Shown here: piece after piece, positions 1 to 12,066 of the stretch
Layout: every line of letters starts with the position of its first letter
How positions within the stretch are numbered: position 1 is the first letter of the stretch
Assembly: GCA_031763025.1 (NCBI GenBank)
Contig: JASSKH010000017.1
Span: 8,472,254-8,536,253, forward strand
Direction of reading: 5' to 3'
DNA: 64,000 bases
Source of the DNA: Macrocystis pyrifera
Taxonomy: Eukaryota > Sar > Phaeophyceae > Laminariales > Laminariaceae
Program-made: the position numbers and the translations under genes
The notes under the pieces: generated by a model
Database searches by the model: none
Seen by the model: only the letters and a program-made list of their open reading frames with translations
What the model was told of the DNA's origin: nothing

Positions 1-143
1 TGACGACACGCTACCGCCGCCTTGTTTTCGTCGCCGGGAACTTTCTCCTCGTCGCTTTTTATTCACCTAGGGACTCCCACGGCCTGCTCATTGTCCATGC
101 TCTCGAAATCGCCTTTTGCTGCAGACCCCCGCCCCCCCCCCCC

Positions 144-658
144 TATACATTACGTATAGGTTGGGTTGGTGCCGGTTGATAGCGACACTGCAAAACATGT
201 CGCTCACTACGTGAGCTAGACAACCAGGGTATCGTTTTTTTGTTTGTTTTTTTTTTGGTGGTCGGTCACAGGTGGGCTTTCGAGCTATAGATTATTTGTG
301 CGGGCTGGAGAACCTTCACTCCGCACATGGGGAATGACCGCATCACTTAGCGTTTGCAGTAAGGCATCCATGAGGCAGTTACATAGGATCCCCATTGCTG
401 TCTCTGGAAGTGGCGGCATCGAAAAATAAATCAACACATTGAAGCTGTCATCTATACGCAAGCCCGCCTCACAAGCGGTTATTAGTAGGATGCAGCTCGC
501 CCTTCATGCGACTCGCTGAACACCTCACGGCGCTTCGCATAACTTGGTGTACGCAATGTCTGCCTCGATGGCGAAAACCCGACCTGCTCCGTGCCGGCAT
601 TGTAGGGATGCGAGGATATATGGTCATACGACTGCGGCCATGCATGATATCGAGTACA
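144..658 (-). mobile_element. Dispersed element A, near full length
   Basis: Member of a roughly 0.5-kb repeat family seen at ten places outside copy 2. In the orientation used here for the family, the fixed end is TGTACTCAT and the far end is CCAACCCAACCTATATATA. This copy is reversed. It is bounded by a C run on its left and by CCCCC on its right, so in family orientation both ends abut G runs. The internal hairpin seen in other copies is disturbed here. No ORF of useful size lies in it. Confidence 0.85.
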
Positions 659-946
659 CCCCCTCCTCAACGTTGTTGAGCTTCTGTATCTTCGGGACTA
701 CCCCCTCCCTCGCTTCCCTCATTGCTACCGATCGCATTTCCCTCATCAAGCGTTTTCAACGACGCATGCTTTTAAATTTTATACCCCCCTCGAGAGAGAG
801 AGAGAGAGATGAGGAAAATGGACGAATGTGACAGGGAGGAGTTTGGTACACTGAATAGCAGCGAGAAAATGATCGCTATCCTAGGAGGTAGATGGTGGCC
901 ACAGGCGGCGAAACAGGAAGGGGATGATAAGACTAGCAAAATGTTC

Positions 947-1083
947 CTATGTAATACATGGAAACAAAGCAATGAGCGCCCAACTGTTGGAGGTGTCTCT
1001 ACCAGGAGTAGGAACGATGCTCCGTCTCGAAAGGGATGCGTGTTCAATGTTCAAATAACTAAGACACGCAACATATGAGTACG
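947..1083 (-). mobile_element. Dispersed element B
   Basis: A second repeat family, matched by 38719-38849 in the opposite orientation. In family orientation it starts with TGCGTACTCAT straight after a G run, much like element A, and then shares the segment with CACGCATCCCTTTCGAGAC. The match ends near 947, although the repeat may reach further left. Here the C run at 1084 follows directly. Confidence 0.65.
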
Positions 1084-1248
1084 CCCCCCCCCCACCCTCC
1101 TCCTCTCCCGCCCCCTTTCCCTCTCCCTCTCCCTCTCTCGTTCTCTATCTCGCCCTGTCCCTGTCCCTATCTCTGTCTGTTTGTTGCTCCGATTCTCGTC
1201 CCTCTCTCCTTGTCTGTCTCTATCTCTCTGTCCGTATCTGTACAGCAG

Positions 1249-1447
1249 TGCATCGGTATCGGTCGCCGCTCGACTCGTCCATAGCAGCGCCGACGACGGC
1301 GGTGGCGGTGGCTGCTGCTGTGACCGGTGTAAAATGAAGGGGTTGCCATGCGGCGATGACGAGCATGGGAGTACGATGCTTCTCGACCCTCCCCACTACG
1401 GCTGCCACTTCCCCCGACACCTTCATACGAGGGTAGAGGTTCAAGAG
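1249..1447 (+). CDS. Exon of a Cys/Gly-rich protein (gene ending at 3121)
   Basis: A 160-bp pyrimidine tract ends in TGTACAG CAG just before base 1249, and GTAAGT follows base 1447, so both splice sites are strong. The open frame ends in phase 0 and reads from ASVSVAARLV through a Gly run, CCCDRC and MLLDPPHYGC to RVEVQE. A diverged paralogue at 32773-32950 keeps MLLDPP and RHLH, with several third-position changes between them, which supports this strand and frame. It probably belongs upstream of the exons at 1977-3121, but its phase does not join exon 1977 directly, so an intermediate exon or another acceptor is needed. Function not recognised. Confidence 0.5.
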
Positions 1448-1976
1448 GTAAGTCGGTGGGGAGGGGAGATGAAGAGGGTGGTGAGGGGAGGTTGGATGTA
1501 CGGAGAGAAACGTCGAAGGCGGGGGGGGGGGGGAGGAGAGGAGGAGGAGGGGGGAATGGGGGAAGGAAGGGGAGGAGAGGGGGGGGGGGGGGGCGAGGGG
1601 ATGGGCAGGCCGACCACGGGGGAAGGGGAGGAGAAGTTGAGCGGGGGTGTGGGAATTTGTGGGGGGTAGCGGTTGGCAGACGATTTGCACCATTTCGCTG
1701 TTGCATCTTCCCGAGATCGAGTTCCCTTAACCGGACGCCCCCCCTAACCCCAGACGTATAATGGCTGATACATGATACGCTACCGGCCCTCGACAAGGTG
1801 TTAGGGTCAGCAACAAGCACCGGACTAATTCCACGACCACCAGCCCATCGATTATTGTTTGTAACGCCACGTTTTCGTCTCCCTCGCCCACGCCCCCCGT
1901 CCTACCTCTTCCCCCTCAATTGTGGAAACCCCACTGTTGTTCTAACCTTGACGTTGCTTGTGTGCACGGAATGCAG

Positions 1977-3121
1977 CTGCCTTCACGGAGGGAGACAGTG
2001 GAGGTTGGCGTGTGGCAAGTTTGTGTTAATTTGTGGGACAGGGGTTGCAGCACGTCCACGTGACGTGACGGGGAGGATGCATCTGGACATAAAGCTGCCG
2101 GCGAACCTTTTCATCGGCGATGAAGGTGCGAAACGCTCACGCCCCCTCACGCGCTGGTATTTGTTTTTCTCGGCGCCTACATCCGCTTTTTTTTCTGGGC
2201 GTCCGCTTTTTTCTTGACCTCCAGATTTTTCGTCGGGGCCGTATTTGTTCGTTTAGGGGGCGGGGGGGGGGGGGTGTACTCAGTATCATGCATGGCCGTA
2301 GTCGTAAGGCCATAGACCCTCGTATTTCTACAATGCCGGGACGGAGCATATCGGGTTTCGCCGGCCAGACAGATATTGGTTGCACCAAGCGCGAAGCGCC
2401 GTAAGGTGCCCGGCTAGTCGCATGAAGGGTGAGCTGTATCCCACTTGGAACCGCTTCTGAGGCGGATTTTCTTGCACATGTAGGACAGCGTCAATGAATT
2501 CATTTATTTTCCGGCGTGGCCACTTCCAGAGACAAAATTGGATTGGCCATGTAACCGCCCAGTGGGTGCCCCCTTACCTATATACCTGGTACACACTACG
2601 TGATACGACCATCCCCCTTGTGCGGAGTGAAGGTTCTCCCCGCACAAGAATGGTCTAACTCGGCCGCCAGACGTAGTGATCGCCCAAAAACCAAAATAGT
2701 ACCCTGGTTGTCTAGCTCACACAGTGAGAGGCGTGTTTCAAAGCGTCGTCGCCAACCGACGCCAACCCAACATATATATACATGTAGGGGGGGGGGGGGG
2801 GGCACCATTATTTCGTGTTCGCGTCAGTAGACGGACAGACTGACGGGCGAGCGGGCCGTCGAGAAAAGCGACGATTTTGTTTTTTTGAAGCAACCTATCG
2901 TGATTTGTTTGGTATGAGCTTGAGTCGGGCGAAGCCACATAGGTACCGGTAAGTCTTGATGAACTCTGAAACGCCTTTGGTGTGACGGATCAAGCCTCGC
3001 GCCGAGAAGGCGAATGCGGCTCGGACTGTTTCGGAACTCCTTGAGCACTTGTTTTTGTTTTAGCGATGAGGGTGACGATAGTGAAAATGGCGATGACGAT
3101 GATAATGACAAATGGTGGTGA
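1977..3121 (+). CDS. Three phase-consistent exons of a protein with an acidic tail
   Basis: Exons are 1977-2125, 2891-2948 and 3064-3121. The first follows an acceptor ending ATGCAG and ends before a weak GTGCGA donor. The second lies between TTTTTTTGAAG and GTAAGT. The third follows TTGTTTTTGTTTTAG and ends in TGA. Split codons rejoin at both junctions (G+CA gives Ala, CG+C gives Arg), so the frame is continuous: GKFVLICGTG, DIKLPANLFIGDEA, TYRDLFGMSLSRAKPHRYR, then the acidic DEGDDSENGDDDDND and KWW at the C-terminus. A full copy of element A (2275-2786) occupies most of the first intron. The 5' end is not resolved; the exon at 1249-1447 is a candidate. I do not recognise the protein. An acidic tail suits a basic partner, but that is inference. 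Confidence 0.55.
2275..2786 (+). mobile_element. Dispersed element A, full length, inside an intron
   Basis: Forward copy running from TGTACTCAG, right after a run of 13 G, to AACATATATATACATGTA, right before a second G run of 17. It lies in the intron between the exons ending at 2125 and starting at 2891, so it should be removed by splicing. The copy at 45691-46202 is its partner. Confidence 0.88.
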
Positions 3122-3569
3122 TGGCGAGGGTCGACGCATTTTGTTTCTCTGAGGTTTGAAGCGTATACTTGTATCACGTAGTTATGTACGTAGAAGGCCT
3201 GGATGCTTGTGCGTGATGTTCGGTGTTCTCGTGTGTTTACCGTGCCCTTGGCTATACGGTTGTCCGGGTTGTTGAGTTGTTTTGCGTCAGAGCGTTATTC
3301 TTTCAACCGTTTGATGTCCTACTCTTCGCTTCTACCCTCGGAGACTGTTCCTTTGCCATAGAGGCTTGGCTATTACCGTGGAAGCTCGCTTATTCCTGCT
3401 GAGGTAGTCGTTTTCCTTGCCGTGGCCACGAAGCTATCGCGGCTCCCACCGCGACTTTTTTTGGACACTCCTCGCGGTACTGCGCCTATTCCCCCTCCGC
3501 GTTCGTGTGTGTACTCACTCAACGAACATTCTAACCCTCCTGCTATTGACTGTTTTTCCTTCATAGATG

Positions 3570-3840
3570 TAACCGTCGCTGCTGCTGATGCTGCTTCTGC
3601 TGCTACTGCTGCTACTACTACTACTACTATGACTGTATACCGGGTATTCTTCTACTATATCCTAGTGTATACTACTGTTATTTTTCATACTACGATTTAA
3701 CTACTACGGCTACTGCTGCTACTGCTGCTACTATCACTGCTGCTCTTATACTGCTGCTGCTACTACTACTAATACTGTTCTACTGCTGCTGCTTCTGCTA
3801 CTGATACTGTCACCCCCAATGCTGCTGCTTCCCAACTAAT
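3570..3840. repeat. CTG/CTA trinucleotide microsatellite
   Basis: About 270 bp of interrupted CTG, CTA and ACT triplets. Copy 2 (46980-47270) differs in triplet number and has an extra segment near 47200, as expected of replication slippage. No coding role is evident. Confidence 0.85.
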
Positions 3841-3861
3841 CGTGACGAAATCCCGCTCCAG

Positions 3862-4013
3862 GGCGGGCGCTTGGAGCTGGTGGACTTGGGCATGACGACA
3901 GCTTGCGTCTAAAGCGTGAACGGCGTTAGCAACGAACAGGAGGGCGACACCTTGTACATGGTCAAGAAGTTACTCTCTTCCGCGAAGCGCCTTCCGTCTG
4001 CAGATATGTTCAG
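3862..4013 (+). pseudogene. Disabled exon, LLSSAKRLPSAD family
   Basis: The segment follows an acceptor (CCCGCTCCAG) and precedes a donor (GTGAGG). The frame reads GRLELVDLGM, then LYMVKKLLSSAKRLPSADMF, and aligns with the minus-strand ORF at 40035-40316 (LYMAKELLSSAERLPSADTF). Most differences over that core are synonymous third-position changes, so the frame was under selection. A TAA sits where the paralogue has GAA, 17 codons into the exon, and both duplicate copies carry it. A following stretch to 4214 (NAGGRD, PLRVKRIQ) also matches the paralogue. Function unknown. Confidence 0.5.
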
Positions 4014-4980
4014 GTGAGGGGTCAAGAAATGAGAAGGGGTGGGGAGGTAAAGAGCGCGATACCCCTTTTTTCGTTTCGTTTTCATGTTTCGTCCGGGTGT
4101 TACAACAAAGGCATTGTGAACGCGGGTGGGCGGGACGTGGCGGAACGGCGGAGGCCGCTTCGCGTGAAGAGAATACAGCCACCTGAAAATATGAGCACGT
4201 ATATATCATCATAGAGCCTTTATTTAGAAGAGCTACCTCGCCTTATTGTAGTACTACATTGTACGATAGCTTCATACAGCCCCGCTTGCGTCCACGGTGA
4301 ATTACGTTGCTGCTATAAGTATGCTGACTCTGGCTCAGTCTGCATCAGTCTAGCCCAGCTTGGCAGGCGCTCGATCCCCCGGTCTGGCTGCAGTCGAAAA
4401 CGTGCACGTAGTCTTACGCCTGCGCACGCCCCGGGTTGACGCACGCGGTGGCACACGGCGGCAGTCACGATATAGACTTTTGACAACACTCGCTTCCATT
4501 GAAGCACTGTGTATGATACAGCAGTCTAGCAACATTTAACGAAGCGTGGACCGGCGAAGATCACTTTGTAATAGTTAATTTCCGCCAAAAAACGCGCACG
4601 GCCCACCGTGTTGAAAACTATCGATACCGTAGGTAGGTCGGAAGGGCCTGTAGACCAGCACCGGTACGTAAAAATCAAGTGGGTGGGGCCAGGTATAACT
4701 CATCTGATAAACCGTGCTGTGCCTCTCTCGCCCGGTGACATATTTGATACTGGTACGCATATAGTTTCGATTGGTCGACGGCGGCGGGAAGAAAAGTGCT
4801 AAGGGAGCAGCCTCGATGGTGCTTGCCGCGTGTTTCCGTATTCCGATATTCATATTCCCCCTTCCCTGTGATTTAGACGCAACAGTAGAATGGGGTTTCC
4901 GACCACCGCTGCCACCCTGATATTGATCGATTTTCGTGTTTGGTATGTTCGCTTATTTTCCCAAGCGTTTGAGGCTAAGC

Positions 4981-5000
4981 GGGGGGGGGGGGGGGGGGGG
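4981..5000 (+). repeat. Poly-G tract
   Basis: An uninterrupted run of 20 G. Its partner at 48421-48441 is one base longer. No element A or B end was recognised beside it. Confidence 0.9.
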
Positions 5001-5157
5001 TGATATGCCGACCAAACAATGCTGCTATTGTGCATGTCAGTGAAGGTCAATATGGAAGCCGCGGTCGAAAAATGTTCGAGGAGCAGTCGCGGAACATGCA
5101 GGGCGCTAACAATCGAAAGGTTTCGAGACCGCCCTTGTTGGCTTTGCGCTGTTTTGT

Positions 5158-5520
5158 GTGCCTTTTTTTGCGCATGGGTTACGAACGCTGTTTCAAGCGT
5201 TCGTCACCCTCCCCGCCCCCCTTTTTGACCCGCGTTTTTGTCCCCGGTTTTGGTCGGCCGGTGTCCTCAGCACCACCGCCATTGTCGCCAGCCTCGGCCT
5301 GACGGTGTACAAAGTCGCCACCAGGACAGAGCTATCGGGCGGCGAAGAGGATTGGACCGCTATTAGCTATGAAGGACGGGCGCTCGTTCGGCCTTCCGTC
5401 GAGAAGGCAAAATTATCTAGGCTCCATCTCGCGCCATGTGAGGGTTCGCTCGTTTTTGTCATGCTGTTGATCTTGTTGTGGGCGATTTCCAATGGTATTA
5501 CTCTAGGGCGTGATGCTTGA
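5158..5520 (+). other. ORF with one hydrophobic segment, coding status uncertain
   Basis: An open frame with a plausible acceptor (GGTGTCCTCAG before 5271) followed by TTAIVASLGLTVYKVATRTE, which could span a membrane, and a polar stretch with GGEEDW. In copy 2 a 2-base insertion (TAT to TATAT near 48810) changes everything after GGEEDWTAISY, so the downstream part is not conserved between two otherwise near-identical copies. That argues against coding beyond this point. Confidence 0.2.
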
Positions 5521-5888
5521 CGTTCCTATGTTTTCCTCTTGTCCGCAATGGTAGTCTTACCTCTCGTGCTGTACGATCGTCTGGAGAATGCTGGGCGAAC
5601 AACAGCTGCTGCAGTTCTATAGTAGAGTGGATGGTGCTCCTCTGGGAAACAATAATCACCCGCGATGGACCCGTCTCGATATCCTAGTCCTTTGAGAAGG
5701 AATCCCTCGAGCTGCCCATGATCGCGCGGGCTTGGTTCGTGGTATCTTCGCGTTCCTCCGGTCCTTTCCGTGCATGGCCCACCCGCGACGCAAGATACGC
5801 CCCGGCAGCCTCCTCTCTACATCATCTACTGTATCATATCGCAGGTACCTTGTATAGATTCCCCCTCTCCCTTCCCCGGGGGTAGATC

Positions 5889-6262
5889 ATTTTTTGCAAG
5901 GTGAAGAACTTAACTCCGCACAAGGGGAATTATCGTATCGCGTAGTGTGTATATGGTAAGGCACCCTCGAGACAGTTACATGGTAAACCCATTGCGGTCT
6001 CTGGATGTTGCCACACCAGAAAACAAATCGATGCATTCGAAGCTGTCAACCACATGCAAGAAAACCCGCCTTGTAAAGAGATTCTTAGTAGGATACAGCT
6101 CACCCTTCATGCGACTCGCCGAACACCTCACGGCACTTCGTGCTTGGTGCAAGCAATGTCTGCCTGGTCGGTGAAAACCCGACGTGCTCCGTCCCGGCAT
6201 TGTAGGGATGCGAGGGTCTATGGTCATACGACTACGGCCGTGCATCACATGAGTACGCACAC
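5889..6262 (-). mobile_element. Dispersed element A, truncated
   Basis: Reversed copy that lacks the far third of the element: it starts at the hairpin region (AACTCCGCACAAGG) and keeps the fixed end, ATGAGTACG, followed by a C run. The family's TATATATA end and flanking homopolymer are missing on the left. Confidence 0.8.
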
Positions 6263-8031
6263 CCCCCCCCCGTCCCCCACCACTGTTGTCAGTGAAACGC
6301 ATGATATCCATTTTTAGTTATAAAGAGCGACATCTAACCAAACCGATGATCGAATAAGCCCATTTTTTTCCTCTCTCTTTTTCTGTCGGTCACGTCTGTA
6401 TGCCTGCCTGCTTGTCTTCCTACCTGTCTGCCGGGCTGTCTCTCTCTGTGCTCCTGGTGCGGTGGCGGTGGCGGTGGTGGGGGCAGTGGGCGCGGTTGTG
6501 GTGGCGGCGATGGGGTGCGAGCGAGATGACTTCTTGGCCAGCTGAACGCACGCCTGGCGAGAGGCAGGGGCAGCCGCGATGGAACACCCAAGCAACGACC
6601 TAGCTTTGGCCGACCGCTCAGCAATGTCAGGGGCGGGATGTCTGGCAGGGCAGGGGCCACAGAGTGGCGGTAGTGTGAAAATTGGGCTAGGCGGGTAGAT
6701 TCATCTTTGTTGAATTTCTCGCGGTGTCTCTGTTTTGATCGTGGTGTTTCTCTTTCGAGATGAGGATGACGACAGCGACGACGTGATACTCGACTCGGTG
6801 TGGGTACGCAGCTAACAGTACAGTTCGATACAAATAGTGCATTTGCCTCGTCTGCTCAGGGTTCCGTTGTACGCGGGGGTCTAAAAGGGGATCTCGAGGG
6901 GTGTTCGTCGTTGTTGTCGCCGAGGACGTCGTCGGGTTTTGTTTCACTCCGTATTTGTTGTTGCCGTTACCGCCATCGCGCGGCCCGGGGACGGAGATGG
7001 GTGTAGCAGGGCAGGGTGTGAGATAGCGAATGCCAATTTTCAGTGGTTGATCGGGTCTGCTTGTTGCTGTCTTATGACTGTCTTATGGCTGTTGTCGATA
7101 TTCTTTTTTTTTGTCGTACTGTTAACCACCAGTGTTGCGGTGTTGCAGCGGCGACAGTATGTTGCAGATGCAGTTTACCTTGTGCATACGTAGCAATAGC
7201 AGAGCAGTAGCACTGAAGAGTGTCAGGGGGCGGGGTGAGACGACGGTGGCGAGGGATGAGACAGGAGAGACGAACGACGAAAAAGGGCTCCTAAATGGTC
7301 ACGGCAACAACAGCACCGAACAAAAAATTATACTACACGCCAACTTTTACTCCAGCACGATATCTGCATGGGTTCCTTTCTATTACACGAGTTATTTGTC
7401 CCTAAGTGCACCCGGGCGTACTTCGAGAATTTCTTTTGTTAAAAGTGTTCATCGTTACAGTATGAATTTGCAGCTAAACGTCGTTGAGCGCTGACACGAA
7501 GGAAGAGACAACCGAACGCGGTTCAACCATTTGTTCGAGCGAATAGCTAAACAAAAATCAGGAAAGGGGGGGGAAATTGACACCACCGAGAAACAAGGTG
7601 CTAACGAAAAGAGCGGTAGCCCCGGTCCCCCCCCCCCCCCCCCCTCAATATCGTTTAATCCATACCTGGCAGCACAAAGTGCTTGATGGCACGTATTGTA
7701 TGCTGCACCTTTTCCCTTAACCCTTGTCATTGCAGTAGTTTGCACTTTCCGTGTTATCCCAAGCATCAGTCCTTCATCCTCCCTTGCCACCGGTGGCAGT
7801 CGGAGTGCGCCTCAAAGGGAACTACAATAGGCTACTGCTGTAGGCAATAGACGTCAGTAGCATTAGACTACTACAATTAATATCGACAGTAGGCAATAGG
7901 CAATGCGGCGACCGTCCCCAATGCAGCAATCACCCGCGCCTCGCAACCTCATGTGCTTCGACGAATACTGCTGTAGCATTAGTGTCACCACACTTTGTGG
8001 CAGATGTCCCGACACGGAGCGAACAGCTTAC

Positions 8032-8110
8032 CAACTCTCTGGTGCTAAGTTTCTTCCTGTGACCACGGTATAAGAAACCTGTTAATATGTGTCCGCAGGT
8101 ACGTCCAGAA
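8032..8110 (-). CDS. Possible internal exon, function unknown
   Basis: On the minus strand an acceptor (CTTTTACATTTTCCAG) and a donor (TTG then GTAAGC) enclose 79 bp with an open frame reading SGRTCGHILTGFLYRGHRKK to TREL. In copy 2 several codons change the amino acid (Gly to Arg, Cys to Arg, Leu to Arg), which is more than expected for a constrained exon. No neighbouring exon with matching phase was found. Confidence 0.25.
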
Positions 8111-10207
8111 CTGGAAAATGTAAAAGCGGCACGTCTTGAAAAAACATGCATTCCTGAACATTTTAATAGTTTTCTTAGTTTACTGTTACCCCCCCCGTCC
8201 CCCCGTCCCCCGTGTCGCTCGTGCGATCGTATCGTCGAACCAATCTCTGCAAGCTATTTTACAGTCATACACACTCACTCAAGACGGGCTCAACAAGCCA
8301 CACGCCGTAAGTCAGCACTGCTTTGGTAGACACGCTCAAGCTTTGCCAGACACACGTGCACTCTCAGATCGTCACCAGCAAAAAAGCGTCTCGTTCCCGA
8401 CTAGGAAAATTCTACTGCCACCCACCTTTCCAATAGAACCACTGATCGATACTGAGAAGTATACAGCCTAGTTCTGAACGGAAACCAAGAGGCGCATGCC
8501 ATCACCCGATCATCTCACAGCCCCCCACCGACACCCCAACACCATCACCACCACCGGCAAACTCATTGAAAAAAAAGCGAATGTGTACAATGGACAAGAA
8601 CTAACAGCACCGATCCCAGTCGTCCAGCAGAGGCTACACTGCGTATGGCGGTACGTAAGGGGATCACGAGAGGAGAAGCGTCGGGACGGATCACCAAAAC
8701 CCTTCTCCACGCTAGATTGGAAAACACCATGATGTCGAACGTTGTCGACGGCATGAGACTGAAAGGTGAACGGGAGGGAGAGCCTCACCCTGCACACCGG
8801 AGAACTCCAAGATGAACACACCATTACGTTCCTACAGCAGTGGTTACACAATCGTGCTAGGCAGTAAGTACTACGCTAATGATACTGATAATACTGTAGT
8901 ACAATTCGAGTCGTGCGCAATGAGTACCGCACTCACAGCCGATTCGAGGGTGCTAACCTACATGTACTGCAATCGTGCTGGGTCGTACAAAAAACCCAGA
9001 CAAAAAACATTTTTTTTCTTGCTACCCCGAGTGCACAAGAGACAAAAACGAGGCAAAAACGTGACCACGGTGCTACAATATCTGCTGCGCAGTGTTAGTG
9101 ACCAGTCACCCCATCTATAATAACACCTTTTCACGCCAAAATAGCAGCACATCTCAGCCGCGCATTTTCCTACAGTAAATCGAGCATAACCCTGCCCTAA
9201 CGCTTTCGCTACGAGTACCGGGCAGTCGTGTTATATTTACGGCGACAAATGCGATAGTCAGCACAGCACAAGGTAGCTTCCATATCGTAAAGGGAACTGA
9301 AGGGCTTCACACGTCGGTTTCCACCCCTCTTCTCTCCGCGAGTATGAGCACTCCTATGGACACCACGATACTGCAGATGTACTACAGTAGGATCGATAGC
9401 ACTCTCACTGCAGACTGCCGAAGTACCAGGCAAGTAATGGTAGTATCCGCATTTATTAATAGTGGGTACATACTTGTCCCACAACCACCCAAAAACGTCA
9501 CCAACAGCTCGCCGTACATACACAGGACCTTCAATAGTATACCAGCCTCGTTCCCCCGTTGTCCGTGCAAATTACTTCAGGTCTGATGAGGTCCGCCGTA
9601 CAGTACAAAGCTAGCTCGATACGGTACATGGTACACACTTAAGACGATACGTACACTCGAAAAAGTCCTCTGAAAAAAAGCGTATGGAAGGGGGGGACAA
9701 AAACTACTGCAGAAAAGAAGTGCTAGCAGAAAACACGTAATTCCAGGATAAATATATATATGATATTCGACACCAATGAAAGCAGCAAACGATGGCGGGC
9801 TATACCACTGCCCACCAATCACCCCAAAGTCCTATGAAACAAACTGCGTATACACCGGTTCATTGCGTGTGTATATATACTAGCAACACAGAATGACTAG
9901 GAAATTAGGGCGGACCGCAATTTTTTCACTGTCCAGCAATCACGCAAACAAAACCTCTGGAATCAAGTGTGCACGCAAAGAAAACATGTCCGTGGCACCA
10001 ACGTCTCTGTCGTCTTTTTCACCTAATCGACATCATATACATGCCGTGTAGATGCCTTGTGTGCAGAAAGTCGGTACGGTAAGCCCTGACTGACAAAAAC
10101 ATAAAAAAAATGACGTCAGAATACGGACATATAAACTGCCAATCACACACATACATCCATGCATCCCCCGAATCAATGAACAATAACTAAAAGTGTAGTT
10201 TTAGTGG

Positions 10208-10432
10208 ATGGAAGAGGCCGAGAAGTTGACCAACCCCCCTCTCCCTCTCTACATCCATCGTTTTCTTGCAACCTTGCCCCCCCCCGCCGCCGCCCCCGCC
10301 GCCGCCTTGCTGGCGGCAGTCGCCTGCCGGGTGCGGGACGACACCCCAGCCCCCGAAGACACCTTTCGACCTCGGACTGAGGCGGTGATCGTAGCGTCGT
10401 CCTCCCTCGGCCTGCCGGCGCTCCTAAAATAA
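10208..10432 (+). CDS. Small ORF, Ala/Pro-rich, 74 residues
   Basis: An ATG-to-stop frame beginning MEEAEKLTNPPLPL, followed by a Pro/Ala-rich stretch that becomes a short hydrophobic segment (AAALLAAVACRV) and a charged C-terminal half with EDTFRPRTEAV. Copy 2 (53640-53864) keeps the frame, the length and every residue except one Ala to Glu change. The Pro/Ala stretch arises from a CCG/GCC-rich run, so the frame could be open by composition alone. No upstream or downstream exon was identified. Confidence 0.3.
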   Translation: MEEAEKLTNPPLPLYIHRFLATLPPPAAAPAAALLAAVACRVRDDTPAPEDTFRPRTEAVIVASSSLGLPALLK

Positions 10433-10599
10433 CGAGCGGGTGAAAACGGGGGACGGGGGACGGAGGGGCGAAGGATGGGACCGTTATTGGTTAACTCGCG
10501 GTTTGTGCGGCCATGTTTGGCTAGCCGTTACTATGGTTGCATTGGGTGCTGTTATTTTGTTGTTGTTGTGGTACGGTTTATAGATCGTCAGGAGTATTA

Positions 10600-10735
10600 T
10601 TAAACACTACAGTAGTAGTGTTGGCAGTAGTCACAGTAGTAGTAGCAGCACTAACAGAGGTCACATTGTTATAAATACTTGTAGTAGTACGAGTAGTAGT
10701 GACCGCAGAAGTAGTAGCAGTACATCTACCGCCGT
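10600..10735. repeat. TAG/GTA trinucleotide microsatellite
   Basis: Interrupted AGTAGT and GTAGTA triplets. Copy 2 at 54030-54165 differs at several triplets. Confidence 0.75.
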
Positions 10736-11320
10736 CTGTCAGCACGCAGCGTATCTGCCAACGATTCAAACACGCAACATCAATCCTTGAGCGAGCGAGG
10801 GCCCCCACCTCCTCGGTGGAGGGCAAAGGGTGGCCGACGGAAAACACATTTGCGGTTACTAAACTCGAAATGTAATTAAGCCTCCGACGGAAGGAGGAAG
10901 AAAAACAAACCTATCGTATACCTGGTATGCTAGTTGTGCCGAACGAAGACTTGATGGCTACATTTCGAGTTTGGTGAGACCCAAAATGTGTTTTTCCTTT
11001 GCAAAAACTTTTCCCCTCGGCTGAGGACCCTCGTGTGATTTTTTTTAGAGTTGTTCTCAAAGTTGGCACGTGCGCTGCGCATTTATACATGAAGGCTAGG
11101 TACCACTAGCAGGTTAGTTTGACGCACGTACACAATCGTTTATATTTGGACCCGGCAATATGTATCTGGTATGTTGCACAAGGTTGGACGTCAGCTTTTA
11201 GCAAAAGTTACCGCAGTAGCGCAAGCAGCGTCAAATGTTATCGCCATGTGCACAGGGCGAAGGATTCAAACATACGCTGCCTGACCTGGGGATGTTTAGG
11301 TATTACCCCCCCCCCCCCCC

Positions 11321-11832
11321 TATATATATATATATAGGTTGGGTTGGCGTGGGTTGGCGACGACGCTGTAAAACACGCCTCTCACTGCGTGAGCTAGACA
11401 GCCAGGGTACCGTTTATTTTTGGCGGATACCACGGCTGGCGGTCGAGTTATTAATATATTATTTTTGTGCGGGGAGAACCTTTACTCCGCACAAGGGGGT
11501 GATGATCATATCACGAAGTGTGTATATGGTGAGGCACCCACGAGGCAGTTACATAGTAAATCCATTACTGCCTCTGGAAGTGGCCACACCAGAAATTAAA
11601 TCAACTCATTAATGCTGTCAACCATATGCAAGAATACCATAAATTAAATCAATTCAGTAGTGTTGTCATTCATAATCCGCCTCTAAAGTGGTTCATAGTA
11701 GGATGCAGTTCACCTTTCATGCGACTCGCCCAACACCTTGCCGCGCTTCGCGCTTGGTGCAAGCAATGTCTGCCTGGTCGGTGAAAACCCGACGTCCTCC
11801 GTTCTGGCATTGTAGGGATGCGAGGGACTATG
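11321..11832 (-). mobile_element. Dispersed element A, fixed end missing
   Basis: Reversed copy starting at TATATATATATATATA after a run of 15 C and running to GATGCGAGGGACTATG. It then departs from the family, so the last 40 or so bases at the fixed end have been lost. The loss is shared by copy 2. Confidence 0.85.
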
Positions 11833-11974
11833 ACGTGCCTGGGGCTGCGCTCGCGATTTCCTCAAAAATGAACTCTTAATTTTTGGGGATGACACGGCCG
11901 AGCTCGTACATATACACCGAGAATTCGACTTTTTTCTACATTTGTGCTGTAAATGTCATTTTTGGTGGGTTTAG

Positions 11975-12066
11975 TTTGCTATCTCAAGAACTCTCCGTTG
12001 CGACCATAATCATGTCATCGCTCTCGAACCGGCGGAAACAGATGATCAGGTCAAAGAGCGGATTTG
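11975..12066 (+). CDS. Internal exon, function unknown
   Basis: An acceptor (GGTGGGTTTAG) and a GTGAGT donor bound 92 bp. With phase 0 at the start the exon reads FAISRTLRCDHNHVIALEPA and then ETDDQVKERI, leaving two bases for the next codon. The amino-acid mix is typical of a folded soluble protein and unlike the low-complexity frames around it. Copy 2 (55403-55494) is the same. The neighbouring exons were not located. A second frame with an ATG (MSSLSNRRKQ) is open over the same bases and is an alternative first exon using the same donor. Confidence 0.45.

Noticed and set aside
1167-1820. Minus-strand Pro/Ser/His-rich ORF of 217 codons (and 44463-45233)
   Set aside because: It runs through pyrimidine tracts and G runs and overlaps a plus-strand exon with strong splice sites and a conserved paralogue. 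The frame is open because of composition.
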